A stretch of DNA of 64,000 nucleotides from Streptomyces buecherae (lineage in GTDB: Bacteria; Actinomycetota; Actinomycetes; Streptomycetales; Streptomycetaceae). The notes below the pieces were generated by a model, which worked only from the letters and a program-made list of their open reading frames with translations, did no database searches and was not told the DNA's origin. Shown here piece after piece: positions 8,823 through 18,196 of the stretch (position 1 is the first letter of the stretch; every line of letters begins with the position of its first letter). The position numbers and the translations under genes are program-made. Location: the NCBI RefSeq assembly GCF_014295035.1, contig NZ_CP060404.1, positions 5,554,501-5,618,500 of the forward strand, read 5' to 3'.

Positions 8823-10325
8823 ATGACCCACCGCGACCCACCCACGCCGACCCCGACCGTCGAGACCGCCTCCGGCACGCTGCGCGGGCGCGCCGCCGAC
8901 GGCGTCCAGCACTTCCTCGGCGTCCCCTACGCCGACCCGCCGCGAGGCGCCGCCCGCTTCGCGCCGCCCGCGCCGGTCACGCCGTGGTCGGGCGTACGGG
9001 ATGCCGGCGCGCACGGCCCGACGGCACCGCAGCCGCGCCGGGACGCCTTCGGCGGCCTCGACATGACGCCCTACTTCGGCCCCGGCTGGGTGCCGGGGCC
9101 CGACTACCTCACCCTCAACGTCTGGGCCCCCGCGCCCCCGACACCCGGCCCCGGCCGCGCGCTGCCGGTGCTGGTCTTCGTGCACGGCGGCGGCTTCGTG
9201 GCCGGCTCGGGCCGCGCGCCGCTGTACGACGGGGAAGGCTTCGCCCGCAGCGGCGTCGTGCTCGTCACCGTCAACTACCGGCTGGGCGTCGCCGGCTTCC
9301 TCGACCTCCCCGGGGCCCCACCCAACCGTGGGCTGCTCGACGTGGCGGCGGCGCTGCGCTGGGTGCGACGGCACGCGGCGGCCTTCGGCGGCGACCCGGA
9401 CAACGTCACCCTGTTCGGCCAGTCCGCCGGTGCGACCCTGGTGGCCGCCCTGCTGGCCGACGGGGAGGCGGCCGGCCTGTTCCGGCGGGCGATCGTGCAG
9501 AGCGGCAACGGGCTCGGCGCGCACACCCCCGAGCAGGCGGCCCGCGTCACCCGGGCGGCGGCCGACGCGCTCGGCGTCGCGCCCACCGCCGCCGCCTTCG
9601 CCGAGCTGCCCGACGAGCGCCTGGTGGCGGCCCTCGACGCGCTCGCCGGCCTCGACCTGCGCACCGCGACCACGGGCGACCCCCTCCTCGGCCTCAGCCC
9701 CCTCAGCCTGACCCTCGCCCGCCAACCGGCCGAGACCCTCGCGGCCACGGCGGCCGGCGCCGACGTCACCCTGATGGTCGGCACCACCGCCGACGAGGGC
9801 AACCTCTACCTCGTCCCGCAGGGCCGCCTGACCAGCACCACGCGCGCGGAGCTGACCGCCACCGCCGCCCTGGCCCACCCCGCCGGCCGGCACGCCGACG
9901 CGGCTCGCGACATCGCGGCGGCCCGCGCCCGCAGGCCCGGGGCCAGCGACGGCGAGCTGCGGGCGGCCGTCCTCGGCGAGGCACTCTTCGGCCGCGGCAG
10001 CAGGCGGCTGGCCCAGGCGCACGCGGCGCACGGCCGCGCCGCGACGTACGCGTACGAGTTCGGCTGGCGCTCCCCGGCGCTGGGGGGCGCGCTGGGCGCG
10101 GCGCACACCGTGGAGCTGCCGTTCGTCTTCGCGCGCACCGCCCTGCCGGCGCTGCGCGGCCCCAGCGCCCTGCTGGGCCCCGGCGAGCCGGCGCGCGAAC
10201 TGGCCGCCCGGACGCACCGCGCCTGGGTCGCCTTCGCCCGCGACGGCGACCCCGGCTGGGCCCCGTACGACGGGCGGCACCGACACGTCGAGGCCGTCGG
10301 CGGGGGCGCGGACGCTCCGTGGTGA
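8823..10325 (+). CDS. Type-B carboxylesterase
   Basis: The 500-residue serine esterase belongs to the alpha/beta-hydrolase type-B carboxylesterase (COesterase) family. It shows the N-terminal GVPYADPP region, the oxyanion HGGGF motif, GVVLVTVNYRLGVAGF and the nucleophile elbow GQSAG (GESAG in most members). The acid and histidine partners are expected near TTADEGN and AAHTVELPFVF. No signal peptide is seen, so it is probably cytoplasmic. ATG 8823 has GGAG at 8810-8813; ATG 8808 is an in-frame alternative. It lies downstream of the MBL-fold hydrolase beyond a C-rich tandem array and may share its transcript. Ester substrate unknown. Confidence 0.93.
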   Translation: MTHRDPPTPTPTVETASGTLRGRAADGVQHFLGVPYADPPRGAARFAPPAPVTPWSGVRDAGAHGPTAPQPRRDAFGGLDMTPYFGPGWVPGPDYLTLNVWAPAPPTPGPGRALPVLVFVHGGGFVAGSGRAPLYDGEGFARSGVVLVTVNYRLGVAGFLDLPGAPPNRGLLDVAAALRWVRRHAAAFGGDPDNVTLFGQSAGATLVAALLADGEAAGLFRRAIVQSGNGLGAHTPEQAARVTRAAADALGVAPTAAAFAELPDERLVAALDALAGLDLRTATTGDPLLGLSPLSLTLARQPAETLAATAAGADVTLMVGTTADEGNLYLVPQGRLTSTTRAELTATAALAHPAGRHADAARDIAAARARRPGASDGELRAAVLGEALFGRGSRRLAQAHAAHGRAATYAYEFGWRSPALGGALGAAHTVELPFVFARTALPALRGPSALLGPGEPARELAARTHRAWVAFARDGDPGWAPYDGRHRHVEAVGGGADAPW

Positions 10326-10476
10326 GGGCGTCGCCGAGTGTTCGCCGCATGGCCGGGTGGAGGGCGGGTAGCGGCTGAAGAGGGGCGAAAAGATCCTCCC
10401 CTGGCACTAGGGTGATTGTTTTGCTTACCCATTACCCTTGACTCAAGGTCGCGCAGGGCGGCCATGGAGGAGTGAG

Positions 10477-11361
10477 ATGAGGAGCAGCAACCCGGTCTTC
10501 TCGCGACGGGGCTTCAGCCGCGACAACGCCTACGCGGGCTTCAACACGCCGCCGCAGGCCGGGGGCCCCACCGCGACTCAGGGCAACCCGTACGCCACTG
10601 GTGCTCAGCCCACCAACCCGTATGCCCCGGGCGCGCAGGACCTGACCCCCGAGCAGACGCAGCAGCTCTACGGCGGACAGGCGGCGCCGCCGCGGGCCGA
10701 TCGCATGACGATGGACGACGTCGTCATGCGGACCGCCATGACGCTCGGCACCGTCATCGTCGGTGCCATCGTCGCGTGGGCCGCACTGCCGGTGTCCAGC
10801 AAGAGCTACGGCATCGCGATCGGCTCCGCGCTCATCGCGATGGTGCTCGGCCTGGTCCAGGCGTTCAAGAGCAAGCCCGTCCCGGCCCTGATCATTGGGT
10901 ACGCGGCGTTCGAGGGCGTCTTCCTCGGCGTGATCAGCGAGATGTTCAACGCTCGCTGGTCCGGCATCCCGATGCAGGCGGTGCTCGGCACCATGGCGGT
11001 CTTCGCCGGCGTGCTGATCGCGTACCGCACCCGTCTGATCCGCGTCAACGCCCGCTTCCAGCGCTTCGTGATGGCGGCGGCGATCGGCTTCGTGCTGCTG
11101 ATGGCGGTCAACCTGCTGTTCGCGGCCTTCGGCGGCGGCGACGGCCTCGGCTTCCGCAGCGGCGGCCTCGGCATCGTCTTCGGCATCGTGGGCGTGGTCC
11201 TCGGCGCGGCCTTCCTCGCCATGGACTTCAAGCAGGTCGAGGACGGCGTGGCGTACGGCGCGCCGCGTGAGGAGTCGTGGCTGGCCGCGTTCGGCCTCAC
11301 GCTGACGCTGGTGTGGATCTACCTGGAGCTGCTGCGGCTGATCGCCATCTTCCGCGACTAG
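10477..11361 (+). CDS. Bax inhibitor-1/YccA-family membrane protein
   Basis: This 294-residue inner-membrane protein has a Gly/Pro/Gln-rich cytoplasmic N-terminus (about residues 1-75, with NPYATG and NPYAPG repeats) followed by seven hydrophobic segments and an acidic GVAYGAPREESW to LELLRLIAIFRD ending, as in bacterial BI-1/YccA proteins. The family forms pH-sensitive calcium-leak channels in characterised members; the role in actinobacteria is not established. ATG 10477 is chosen because GGAGGAG (10466-10472) lies just upstream. The gene is followed by a strong terminator. Confidence 0.93.
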   Translation: MRSSNPVFSRRGFSRDNAYAGFNTPPQAGGPTATQGNPYATGAQPTNPYAPGAQDLTPEQTQQLYGGQAAPPRADRMTMDDVVMRTAMTLGTVIVGAIVAWAALPVSSKSYGIAIGSALIAMVLGLVQAFKSKPVPALIIGYAAFEGVFLGVISEMFNARWSGIPMQAVLGTMAVFAGVLIAYRTRLIRVNARFQRFVMAAAIGFVLLMAVNLLFAAFGGGDGLGFRSGGLGIVFGIVGVVLGAAFLAMDFKQVEDGVAYGAPREESWLAAFGLTLTLVWIYLELLRLIAIFRD

Positions 11362-11466
11362 TCGCCCGGGCGCGGCCGGCTCCGGCCGCGCCCCGCACCA
11401 GGAGGGACGGCACGGCCGCCCGAGTCAGCGGCCCGCTGCCCCCCTTCGCCCGCACCACCGTGACAC

Positions 11467-11508
11467 ACGACAGAGCCCCGGAGGCAAGCGCCTCCGGGGC
11501 TCTGTCGT
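11467..11508. terminator. Perfect 19-bp hairpin, bidirectional terminator
   Basis: Two perfectly complementary 19-nt arms (11467-11485 and 11490-11508) flank a 4-nt AAGC loop. The element lies between the converging BI-1 gene (+) and the DUF4287 gene (-), so it can end both transcripts. No U-tract follows, as is common for streptomycete terminators. Confidence 0.9.
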
Positions 11509-11532
11509 TGCTCGGCGCGCGGCCGGCGCTGT

Positions 11533-11763
11533 CTACCGCAGCTTGCGTGCCGCACGCCGCAGGTCGTGCTCATGGATGATCGCCTTGGCGTGTCCGTAGG
11601 CGAGCTGGTGCTCGCCGCGCAGCCAGTTGACCTTCTCCTCGAATCGGAAGAGGGCGGGGCCATCGTCTACCGTGCGCAGCCAGTCGGCCACGGCGCGGCC
11701 GGTGCAGTGGGGGATTCGGGAGAGCAGGTTCCGGTGGGTCTCTTCGGAGAAGACTTGGGACAT
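11533..11763 (-). CDS. DUF4287 domain protein
   Basis: A 76-residue small protein beginning MSQVFSEETHRNLLSRIPHC and containing WLRGEHQLAYGHAKAIIHEH, a pattern I associate with the DUF4287 family (short helical proteins found alone or fused to other domains). No catalytic residues are assigned and the function is unknown. It is a single gene, convergent with the BI-1 gene and divergent from the gene at 11884. Confidence 0.85.
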   Translation of the reverse strand: MSQVFSEETHRNLLSRIPHCTGRAVADWLRTVDDGPALFRFEEKVNWLRGEHQLAYGHAKAIIHEHDLRRAARKLR

Positions 11764-11883
11764 CGGCGCCTCCGGCGTTGTCCTGATCGCTGCGCCACAG
11801 GGTGGCCCAGCAGTCCTTCACCTCACCGTGCCTGAGCGTTTGGGCGTTGGCAACAGTCCGCGGCTGGCGCATAGAGTCGCGGC

Positions 11884-12240
11884 GTGGATGATGTGACCGC
11901 CTTCCTGGCCGACGTGGACCGCCTCGCCGACCGACTGCGGGCCCTGCCCCAGTCCCGACTCGGCCAGGGCCCGGCCGCCGAAGGGCTGGCGCTGGCCCGC
12001 GAGTTGGCGCTGCGCGCACAGCGCCTTGAGGCGCCCGGAAGCCCGCCTCGTACGGTGCCGGACGCGGGCATGTTCGTGGTGGCCGACCAGGTGGCGGTGA
12101 CCGGACACGATCTCGCCCACGCCCTCGGCTGGGAGCCGGCCGACGTCGGGCGGCAGCGGACGTTCCCCGCCCCGGCCCGGCACGCGGCGCGGGAGGCGAC
12201 GGCCCTGGTGCGGGCGGCCCGGGAGCGCTGCGGGCTCTAG
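11884..12240 (+). CDS. Conserved hypothetical protein (118 aa)
   Basis: I do not recognise a named family. The protein starts from GTG (MDDVTAFLADVDRLADRLRAL) and is mainly helical, with a Leu/Ala-rich first half that could form a coiled coil. A central MFVVADQVAVTGHDLAHAL patch is followed by a basic C-terminal helix. Codon use and GC skew look coding, and it stands apart from its neighbours in both directions. The gene is convergent with the membrane-anchored protein at 12347. Confidence 0.75.
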   Translation: MDDVTAFLADVDRLADRLRALPQSRLGQGPAAEGLALARELALRAQRLEAPGSPPRTVPDAGMFVVADQVAVTGHDLAHALGWEPADVGRQRTFPAPARHAAREATALVRAARERCGL

Positions 12241-12346
12241 CGGCGCGACGCGGCGGGCGGATCGCGGCGGTGGGCGACGGGGCGGACCGGCGGTGCGCAC
12301 GGGGCGGGCGGCGGGGCGCCCGGAGCGCGGGGCGCGGGCGCGCGGG

Positions 12347-13255
12347 TCAGAGCGAGGCGATGACGCGGTCGGCCAGGACGTAGACGCTGGTGTCGCCGTA
12401 ACCGAAGGTCAGCGTGTACGCGCCGGCGACGCCGGAGCCGCCGAGCAGCACGGGGGCGTCGCCCTCCCGCAGGGCCCGCGCGAGTCGGTCGGCCGTCTCG
12501 CGGTGACCGGGGGTCATGCAGACCGTGGTGCCGTCGGCGAAGACGTAGACGTCGAGGGTGCCGAGCGGGCCGGGGCGCACGTCGACCAGCGGGGTGCGGG
12601 AGTCCGCCAGTTCGCCGAGGAGCGCGACCGTGCGCTCGTGGCCGACGACGGCCGACTGCTGCGCGCCGTCGCCCGCGCCGTGCGACGGGTGCGAGGGGTG
12701 GCGGCGGCGGGCGGCGGCCAACTCGGCCGCCTCCGGGCCCTCCGGCTCGCCGGCCAGGTCGAGCGCGGGGTCGAGCACCGCGTCCAGCGCGGGGTCGAAC
12801 GCCGCCTCCAGCGCGGCGTCGAGCAACTCGGCCTCAAGGGCCGACGGGGGGCCGGCGAGGTCGGGCTGTCGGGGCACGTACGGCGTCGGGTCCATGGACG
12901 GCTCGTCGCCGAACCCGGCCAACCCGCCGAGCAGCGCGGAGCCCTCGCCTCCCGAGGCCGCGTCGCGGGCCTCCTGGGCGGCCCAGAACGCGCGGGCCTC
13001 GGCCAGTTCGCGCTCGCGTTCCTCGGCGAGCGCGTCGGCGACGGCCGCGCGTATCTCCTCGGCCGGGCTCTGCCGGGCGGCGGGCACGTCGACGGAGGCG
13101 GCCCGGGCACCGACGGCCGTGGCGGTCGCGACCTCGGCGCGCAGCGCGGCGATCTGGCGGCGCAGCCCGCGAGTGGTGTGCAGGGCCGCGACGCCGACGG
13201 CCGTGGCGATGCCCGCGGCCAGCAGTACGGCTAGGGACGTAGCGCTCACTGACAT
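12347..13255 (-). CDS. Membrane-anchored hypothetical protein with low-complexity centre
   Basis: The 302-residue protein has one N-terminal membrane segment (about residues 7-27, LAVLLAAGIATAVGVAAL), then a coiled-coil-like Ala/Glu stretch (about 30-100), an acidic low-complexity spacer with repeated DPALDAVLDPALDLA-type elements, and a compact C-terminal domain (about 205-302) ending TLTFGYGDTSVYVLADRVIASL. The C-terminal domain is the conserved part. No function can be assigned. The topology suggests a single-pass protein. Confidence 0.8.
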   Translation of the reverse strand: MSVSATSLAVLLAAGIATAVGVAALHTTRGLRRQIAALRAEVATATAVGARAASVDVPAARQSPAEEIRAAVADALAEERERELAEARAFWAAQEARDAASGGEGSALLGGLAGFGDEPSMDPTPYVPRQPDLAGPPSALEAELLDAALEAAFDPALDAVLDPALDLAGEPEGPEAAELAAARRRHPSHPSHGAGDGAQQSAVVGHERTVALLGELADSRTPLVDVRPGPLGTLDVYVFADGTTVCMTPGHRETADRLARALREGDAPVLLGGSGVAGAYTLTFGYGDTSVYVLADRVIASL

Positions 13256-13619
13256 ACTCCCGATTGCTGTGGGTCCCCCGAATTCCTACCTCAGCTTGGC
13301 GGGTGGCGTCGCCCCGTGTCAGTGCACAACGTCATGGATTGGGTGGGTATAAAGACCCAGACAGTCTGTACCGGACACCCCTGACCTGCGCGATCGGTAC
13401 CGCTCGGCGTGATAGGTCACATCCTGGGGGAGATTCGGTCACGGCCCGGTGGGTGGACGCCGCCCCGACACCGCCCCGCGCCGGGTGGCGCGGGGCGCGG
13501 GAGTCGCGCATGTCACACGAGGGCGCGCTACGGGGCGCACGGCGGGGCGTGCGAGCCACGCGCGGCCGGGAGGGCGCCGGGCCGGGGCCCGTGGTGGTCG
13601 GGCCCCTCGCGGCCCGGGC
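13256..13619. other. Intergenic region between hypothetical protein and thiolase
   Basis: No gene is seen in 364 bases. It contains the promoter of the gene at 13255 and a CAGAC-A-GTCTG palindrome at 13358-13368 inside a less GC-rich patch with TATAAAG. The thiolase is read towards this region and no clear terminator hairpin is seen. Confidence 0.4.
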
Positions 13620-14843
13620 TCAGCTCAGCCGCTCGATGACCATGGCCATGCCCTGGCCGCCGCCCACGCACATGGTCTCCAGGCCGAACTGCTTGTCGTG
13701 CCACTGCAGCGAGTTGATCAGGGTGCCGGTGATCCGGGCCCCGGTCATGCCGAAGGGGTGGCCGACGGCGATGGCGCCACCGTTCACGTTGAGCCGGTCC
13801 AGGTCGATGCCGAGGTCCCGGTAGGACGGGATGACCTGCGCCGCGAACGCCTCGTTGATCTCGACCAGGTCGATGTCGCCGATCGTCAGGCCCGCGCGCT
13901 TGAGGGCCTGCCGGGACGCCTCGACCGGGCCGTACCCCATGATCTCGGGGGACAGGGCGGAGACGCCGGTGGAGACGATGCGGGCGAGCGGGGTCAGGCC
14001 CAGCTCGCGCGCCTTGGTGTCGGACATGATCACCAGCGCCGCGGCGCCGTCGTTGAGCGGACAGCAGTTGCCCGCGGTGACCAGCCCGTCGGGGCGGAAG
14101 ACGGGCTTGAGGCCCTGCACGCCCTCCAGCGTCACGCCCGCGCGCGGGCCGTCGTCCTTGCTGACGACCGTGCCGTCGGGCGTGGTGACCGGGGTGATCT
14201 CGCGCTCCCAGAAGCCCGCCGCGATGGCCTGCTCGGCCAGGTTCTGCGAGCGCACGCCGAAGGCGTCCATGTCCTCGCGCGTCACGCCCTTGGCGCGGGC
14301 CAGGTTCTCGGCGGTCTGGCCCATCGCGATGTACGCGTCGGGCACCAGGCCGTCCTCGCGCGGGTCCTGCCAGTCCTCGCCGCCGTGCTCGGCCCGGTGC
14401 GCGGTGCGCGCCTCGGCCTCGGCGAACAGCGGGTTGTGGGTGCCGGGCATGCCGTCGGACGAACCGTTGACGCTGCGCGAGACGGTCTCGACACCGGCCG
14501 AGACGAACACGTCGCCCTCGCCTGCCTTGATGGCGTGCAGGGCCATCCGCGAGGTCTGCAACGAGGACGCGCAGTAACGGGTGATGGTGCAGCCCGGCAG
14601 GTGGTCCATGCCCAACTGGACGGAGACGATCCGCCCCAGGTTGTGGCCCTGCTCCCCGCCGGGCAGGCCGCAGCCGAGCATCAGGTCGTCGATGTCACGC
14701 GGGTCGAGCTCGGGCACCTTGGCGAGCGCGGCCCCGACGATCTGGGCGGTCAGGTCGTCGGGCCGCACCTCCTTGAGCGACCCCTTGAAGGCGCGACCGA
14801 TGGGGGAACGAGCGGCTGAGACGATCACTGCTTCGGTCATCAC
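13620..14843 (-). CDS. Acetyl-CoA C-acetyltransferase (thiolase)
   Basis: This 407-residue thiolase condenses or cleaves acyl-CoA plus acetyl-CoA in fatty acid oxidation or ketogenic and polyester-precursor metabolism. The acylated cysteine is C91 in RYCASSLQ, the NEAFA motif is present, and the catalytic H362 (GHPFGMTG) and C392 (CVGGGQG) are intact. Length and motifs fit the FadA/FadI-like group. ATG 14843 or 14840 may start it. Upstream on the same strand is the SGNH hydrolase, then the divergent cystathionine beta-synthase; I recall the same order in S. coelicolor. It is probably monocistronic. Confidence 0.95.
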   Translation of the reverse strand: MMTEAVIVSAARSPIGRAFKGSLKEVRPDDLTAQIVGAALAKVPELDPRDIDDLMLGCGLPGGEQGHNLGRIVSVQLGMDHLPGCTITRYCASSLQTSRMALHAIKAGEGDVFVSAGVETVSRSVNGSSDGMPGTHNPLFAEAEARTAHRAEHGGEDWQDPREDGLVPDAYIAMGQTAENLARAKGVTREDMDAFGVRSQNLAEQAIAAGFWEREITPVTTPDGTVVSKDDGPRAGVTLEGVQGLKPVFRPDGLVTAGNCCPLNDGAAALVIMSDTKARELGLTPLARIVSTGVSALSPEIMGYGPVEASRQALKRAGLTIGDIDLVEINEAFAAQVIPSYRDLGIDLDRLNVNGGAIAVGHPFGMTGARITGTLINSLQWHDKQFGLETMCVGGGQGMAMVIERLS

Positions 14844-15144
14844 GGCTCCAGAGGGCTAAGGCGGGCACTGCGTCGGAAGCTACCCGCCCGTAGCCGCGAG
14901 GTCACGGGCCGCGCGCTGTGATGCGGGCCTCTTTTCTAAGCGCTTGCTCACCCAGCGGTACGGGCGGTTTCGGGCCACCCCCCACCTCGTCCCGTACCCG
15001 TCCTCGCCCGCGCGCAGTCCGGCCGCCCGGGGCAGCACCCGAGGCCGCGCGCGTCCCGCCCGTCCCATACGTGGCTGTCGTACGGGACGGTGGGCTGGGG
15101 CCCGCACGGCAGGACGTACGGGGCGCCCACGGGCCGGCGGACGG
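14844..15144. other. Intergenic region upstream of thiolase
   Basis: Nothing beyond the thiolase promoter region is seen in these 301 bases. A TTTCTAAGCGCTTGCT patch at about 14934-14949 is the least GC-rich part and contains AAGCGCTT, a perfect 8-bp palindrome. Confidence 0.35.
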
Positions 15145-16374
15145 TCAGCCGCTGAGGGTCGCGGACGTCGGATCGGCCGGCAGGCGGCGGCGCCGGCGGC
15201 GGAAGAGCTGGGCCCAGGGGCCGCGGGCCGCCGCGACCTCCGTGCCGCCCTCGGCCGCCGCCTTGGCCGCTGCCTGCGCCACCGGCCAGAACCCCTCGCG
15301 GCGGGCCGGGTCCGGCTGCTCCTCCTCCGGCCACAGCCCGAGCGCCGCGCACAGGGTCGGCAGGATGGCCATCGCGGCCGTCATGTACCCCTCGGCCGAC
15401 GGGTGGTAGTTGTCGGGCCCGAACAACTCCGTCGGGTGGGCGGCGAACTCGGGGCCGAGCAGGTCGCCCAGGGAGACCGTGCGCCCGCCGTGCTCGACGA
15501 CGGCGATGGTCTGCGCGGCGGCCAACTGCCGGCTCAGCCGCCTGGCCACCCAGCGCAGCGGCTGGTAGACGGGCTCGATGGTGCCGAGGTCCGGGCAGGT
15601 GCCCACGACCACCTCGCACCCGGCGGCGCGCAGCGCGCGCACCGCGTCGGCGAGCAGCCGCACCGACTTCGCGGGCGGCATCCGGTGCGTGACGTCGTTG
15701 GCGCCGATCATGATCACGGCGATGTCCGGACAGCGGACGGGCGCCGGCCCGCCACCCTCGCCGCCGAGCGACCCCACCACGGCACCGCCCACCCCCGCGC
15801 CCACCGACGTACCACCCGCACCCACCGCCGCGCCGCCAGCCGCTGGGCCCACCGTCGCGCCGCCCGCCGCCGCACCCGCCACCCCGGGGCCCGTCAGAGC
15901 CGGGCCCGCCTCGGCCGCCTCGACCGTCGCCCCCACCACCAGGGCGCCGGGCCCGTCGGCATCGGCCGGCGGGCCGAGCAGCAGCGCCACCTGTCGGGCC
16001 AGGTCGTCGGACTGCGCGCCGGGCTGCGCCGCCACGCGCAACTCCACCGGGCGCTCGGCCACGGCGGCCAGCCCCGAGGCCAGCAGCGCGCCCGGCGTCT
16101 GGTGCGCGTGGCGTACGCCCTGGCCGGCGGCGGTCGAGTCGCCGAGGAAGGCCAGGCGCAGCGGCGGGGCGGCGCTCTCGTGGTCGAAGACCGTGCCGTA
16201 CCGCCCGTCGGCCCGCGGCGGCTCGTCATCAAAGCCGCCCACCACGCGTCTGGCCAGCCGCATCTCGGTGAGCAGCAGCCCGACGGCCGCCCCGCCCAGC
16301 AGCCCGATCCCGCCGCCCCCGTACGCCGCCGCGGTCGCGATCCGCCGCGCTACCCGCGCTCTCGACATCGACAT
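15145..16374 (-). CDS. SGNH/GDSL-family esterase, membrane-anchored
   Basis: The 409-residue protein starts MSMSRARVARRIATAAAYGG with a hydrophobic N-terminal segment, so it is exported or membrane-anchored. SGNH blocks are visible: block I GDSTAAGQG (nucleophile Ser), block III MIGANDVTHR, and block V DNYHPSAEGY with the Asp-His pair. Between blocks II and III lies a Gly/Ala/Val-rich insertion of about 45 residues (AAAGGATVGPAAGGAA and similar) that should not belong to the fold. The start at 16374 is preferred over the longer frame because GGAGG lies upstream (complement of 16386-16390). Lipid or carbohydrate ester substrate unknown. Confidence 0.88.
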   Translation of the reverse strand: MSMSRARVARRIATAAAYGGGGIGLLGGAAVGLLLTEMRLARRVVGGFDDEPPRADGRYGTVFDHESAAPPLRLAFLGDSTAAGQGVRHAHQTPGALLASGLAAVAERPVELRVAAQPGAQSDDLARQVALLLGPPADADGPGALVVGATVEAAEAGPALTGPGVAGAAAGGATVGPAAGGAAVGAGGTSVGAGVGGAVVGSLGGEGGGPAPVRCPDIAVIMIGANDVTHRMPPAKSVRLLADAVRALRAAGCEVVVGTCPDLGTIEPVYQPLRWVARRLSRQLAAAQTIAVVEHGGRTVSLGDLLGPEFAAHPTELFGPDNYHPSAEGYMTAAMAILPTLCAALGLWPEEEQPDPARREGFWPVAQAAAKAAAEGGTEVAAARGPWAQLFRRRRRRLPADPTSATLSG

Positions 16375-16807
16375 GGGCCCGCTCACCTCCGTGCTCTCTC
16401 GCGTGCGTAGGTCTCCCGGGCCAGTCCGGCGGATGCGCACCGCCGGTCGGGCCTACTGCTGTGTTGCCCGGTCAGCGCCGGATCGCAACGCGCCCATCGG
16501 GCGGTCCCGCCGCACGTCGCGGCGCGGGCGGGGCGCGGTAGGGGCGCTGGGCGGGTGCGGTACGGGGACTGGCCGGGGCTCAACTGGCGGGAATCCGCCC
16601 TCGCCGTTCCGGCCGGAAGCCGGTCGGTCCGGGCGAGGCGTGGGCCGGGCGGGGGGTGTCGTCGTCGCCCGATTGCCGGGATGCGGTTGCGCTGAGTTAT
16701 CCACAGGGCAGTGGTCGCCGGGCCGTGGCGCAATAGGCTTATGGGGTGGGCCCGCGCCGGCGGCAGCCCCTTGACCCGCGGAGACCCCGCTGAACCTGGA
16801 GTAGGGC
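16375..16807. other. Divergent promoter region, SGNH hydrolase / cystathionine beta-synthase
   Basis: No gene is supported in 433 bases. The right end has a TAGGCT -10-like hexamer (16734-16739) about 70 bp before the cystathionine beta-synthase start. A single TTATCCACA (16697-16705) matches a DnaA box but stands alone. Confidence 0.45.
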
Positions 16808-18196
16808 GTGCAGTTTCACGAATCGATGATCGACCTGGTGGGCAACACCCCGCTGGTGAAGCTCAACAGCGTGGCCGAGGGGATTCAGGCCACCGTCCTG
16901 GCGAAGGTGGAGTACTTCAACCCGGGCGGGTCGGTCAAGGACCGGATCGCCGTGCGGATGATCGAGGCCGCCGAGGAGTCGGGGGCGCTCCAGCCCGGTG
17001 GCACGATCGTCGAGCCGACCTCGGGGAACACCGGAGTGGGCCTGGCGATGGTCGCCCAGCGCAAGGGGTACAAGTGCGTCTTCGTCTGCCCGGACAAGGT
17101 CTCCACGGACAAGATCAACGTGCTGCGGGCGTACGGGGCCGAGGTCGTGGTCTGCCCGACCGCCGTCGACCCCGAGCACCCGGACTCGTACTACAACGTC
17201 TCCGACCGCCTGGTGCGCGAGATCCCCGGCGCCTGGAAGCCCGACCAGTACAGCAACCCGGACAACCCGCGCTCGCACTACGAGTCCACCGGGCCCGAGC
17301 TGTGGCAGCAGACCGATGAGCGGATCACGCACTTCGTCGCGGGCGTCGGCACCGGCGGCACGATCAGTGGCACCGGCCGGTACCTCAAGGACGTCAGCGA
17401 CGGCCGGGTCAAGGTGATCGGCGCCGACCCGGAGGGCTCGGTGTACTCCGGCGGCTCGGGGCGCCCGTATCTGATCGAGGGCGTCGGCGAGGACTTCTGG
17501 CCGAGCGCGTACGACCGGACCGTCGCGGACGAGATCGTGCCGGTCTCCGACAAGGACGCCTTCCAGATGACCCGCCGCCTCGCCAAGGAGGAGGGCCTGC
17601 TCGTCGGCGGCTCCTGCGGCATGGCGGTCGTGGCCGCCCTGCGCGTCGCCGAGCGCCTCGGCCCGGACGACGTGGTGGTCGTGCTGCTGCCGGACAGCGG
17701 GCGCGGGTACCTCTCGAAGATCTTCAATGACGAATGGATGGCGGACTACGGTTTCCTGGAGGAGGCCGGGCCCGCCGTGCGCGTCGGTGACGTGCTGCGC
17801 GGCAAGGAAGGCGGCCTGCCGTCGCTGGTGCACATGCACCCGGAGGAGACCGTCGGCGAGGCGATCGAGGTGCTGCGCGAGTACGGCGTCTCGCAGATGC
17901 CCATCGTCAAGCCCGGCGCGGGCCACCCGGACGTGATGGCCGCCGAGGTCATCGGCTCCGTCGTCGAGCGCGAGCTGCTGGACGCGCTGTTCGCGCAGCG
18001 GGCGGCGCTCACCGATCCGTTGGAGAAGCACATGAGCCCGCCGCTGCCGCAGGTGGGCTCCGGCGAGCCGGTCTCGGACCTGATGGCCGTGCTCGGCGCG
18101 GCGGACGCCGCCGTCGTGCTGGTGGAGGGCAAGCCGACCGGGGTCGTCAGCCGGCAGGACCTGCTGGCCTACCTGGCCAAGGGCGCGGCCAAGTAG
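16808..18196 (+). CDS. Cystathionine beta-synthase (PLP domain plus two CBS domains)
   Basis: The 462-residue enzyme condenses serine (or O-acetylserine) with homocysteine to cystathionine in reverse transsulfuration. The PLP-binding lysine is K44 in NPGGSVKDR. The substrate loop TSGNTGVGLA and phosphate-binding GVGTGGTISGTG are intact. The fold-type II domain ends near residue 325, and a pair of CBS modules occupies about 335-460 (VGEAIEVLREYGVSQMPIV and PTGVVSRQDLLAYL). The N-terminal heme domain of animal enzymes is absent, as in other bacteria. Start is GTG 16808 after GGAGTAGGG. It stands alone on this strand. Confidence 0.95.
   Translation: MQFHESMIDLVGNTPLVKLNSVAEGIQATVLAKVEYFNPGGSVKDRIAVRMIEAAEESGALQPGGTIVEPTSGNTGVGLAMVAQRKGYKCVFVCPDKVSTDKINVLRAYGAEVVVCPTAVDPEHPDSYYNVSDRLVREIPGAWKPDQYSNPDNPRSHYESTGPELWQQTDERITHFVAGVGTGGTISGTGRYLKDVSDGRVKVIGADPEGSVYSGGSGRPYLIEGVGEDFWPSAYDRTVADEIVPVSDKDAFQMTRRLAKEEGLLVGGSCGMAVVAALRVAERLGPDDVVVVLLPDSGRGYLSKIFNDEWMADYGFLEEAGPAVRVGDVLRGKEGGLPSLVHMHPEETVGEAIEVLREYGVSQMPIVKPGAGHPDVMAAEVIGSVVERELLDALFAQRAALTDPLEKHMSPPLPQVGSGEPVSDLMAVLGAADAAVVLVEGKPTGVVSRQDLLAYLAKGAAK

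Noticed and set aside
7137..10286. 1049-aa open frame on the - strand
   Set aside because: It runs antisense to the MBL hydrolase and esterase and through the C-tract array, with no domain resemblance.
12398..12401. TAA on the + strand inside a - strand gene as a possible TTA codon
   Set aside because: In the gene's frame it reads GGT-TAC, so it is not a leucine codon. The same is true of the TAA in the thiolase gene near 14577.
16697..16705. TTATCCACA, a perfect DnaA-box sequence
   Set aside because: A single site in a promoter region with no cluster of boxes, no dnaA or dnaN nearby and no AT-rich unwinding element, so not an origin.
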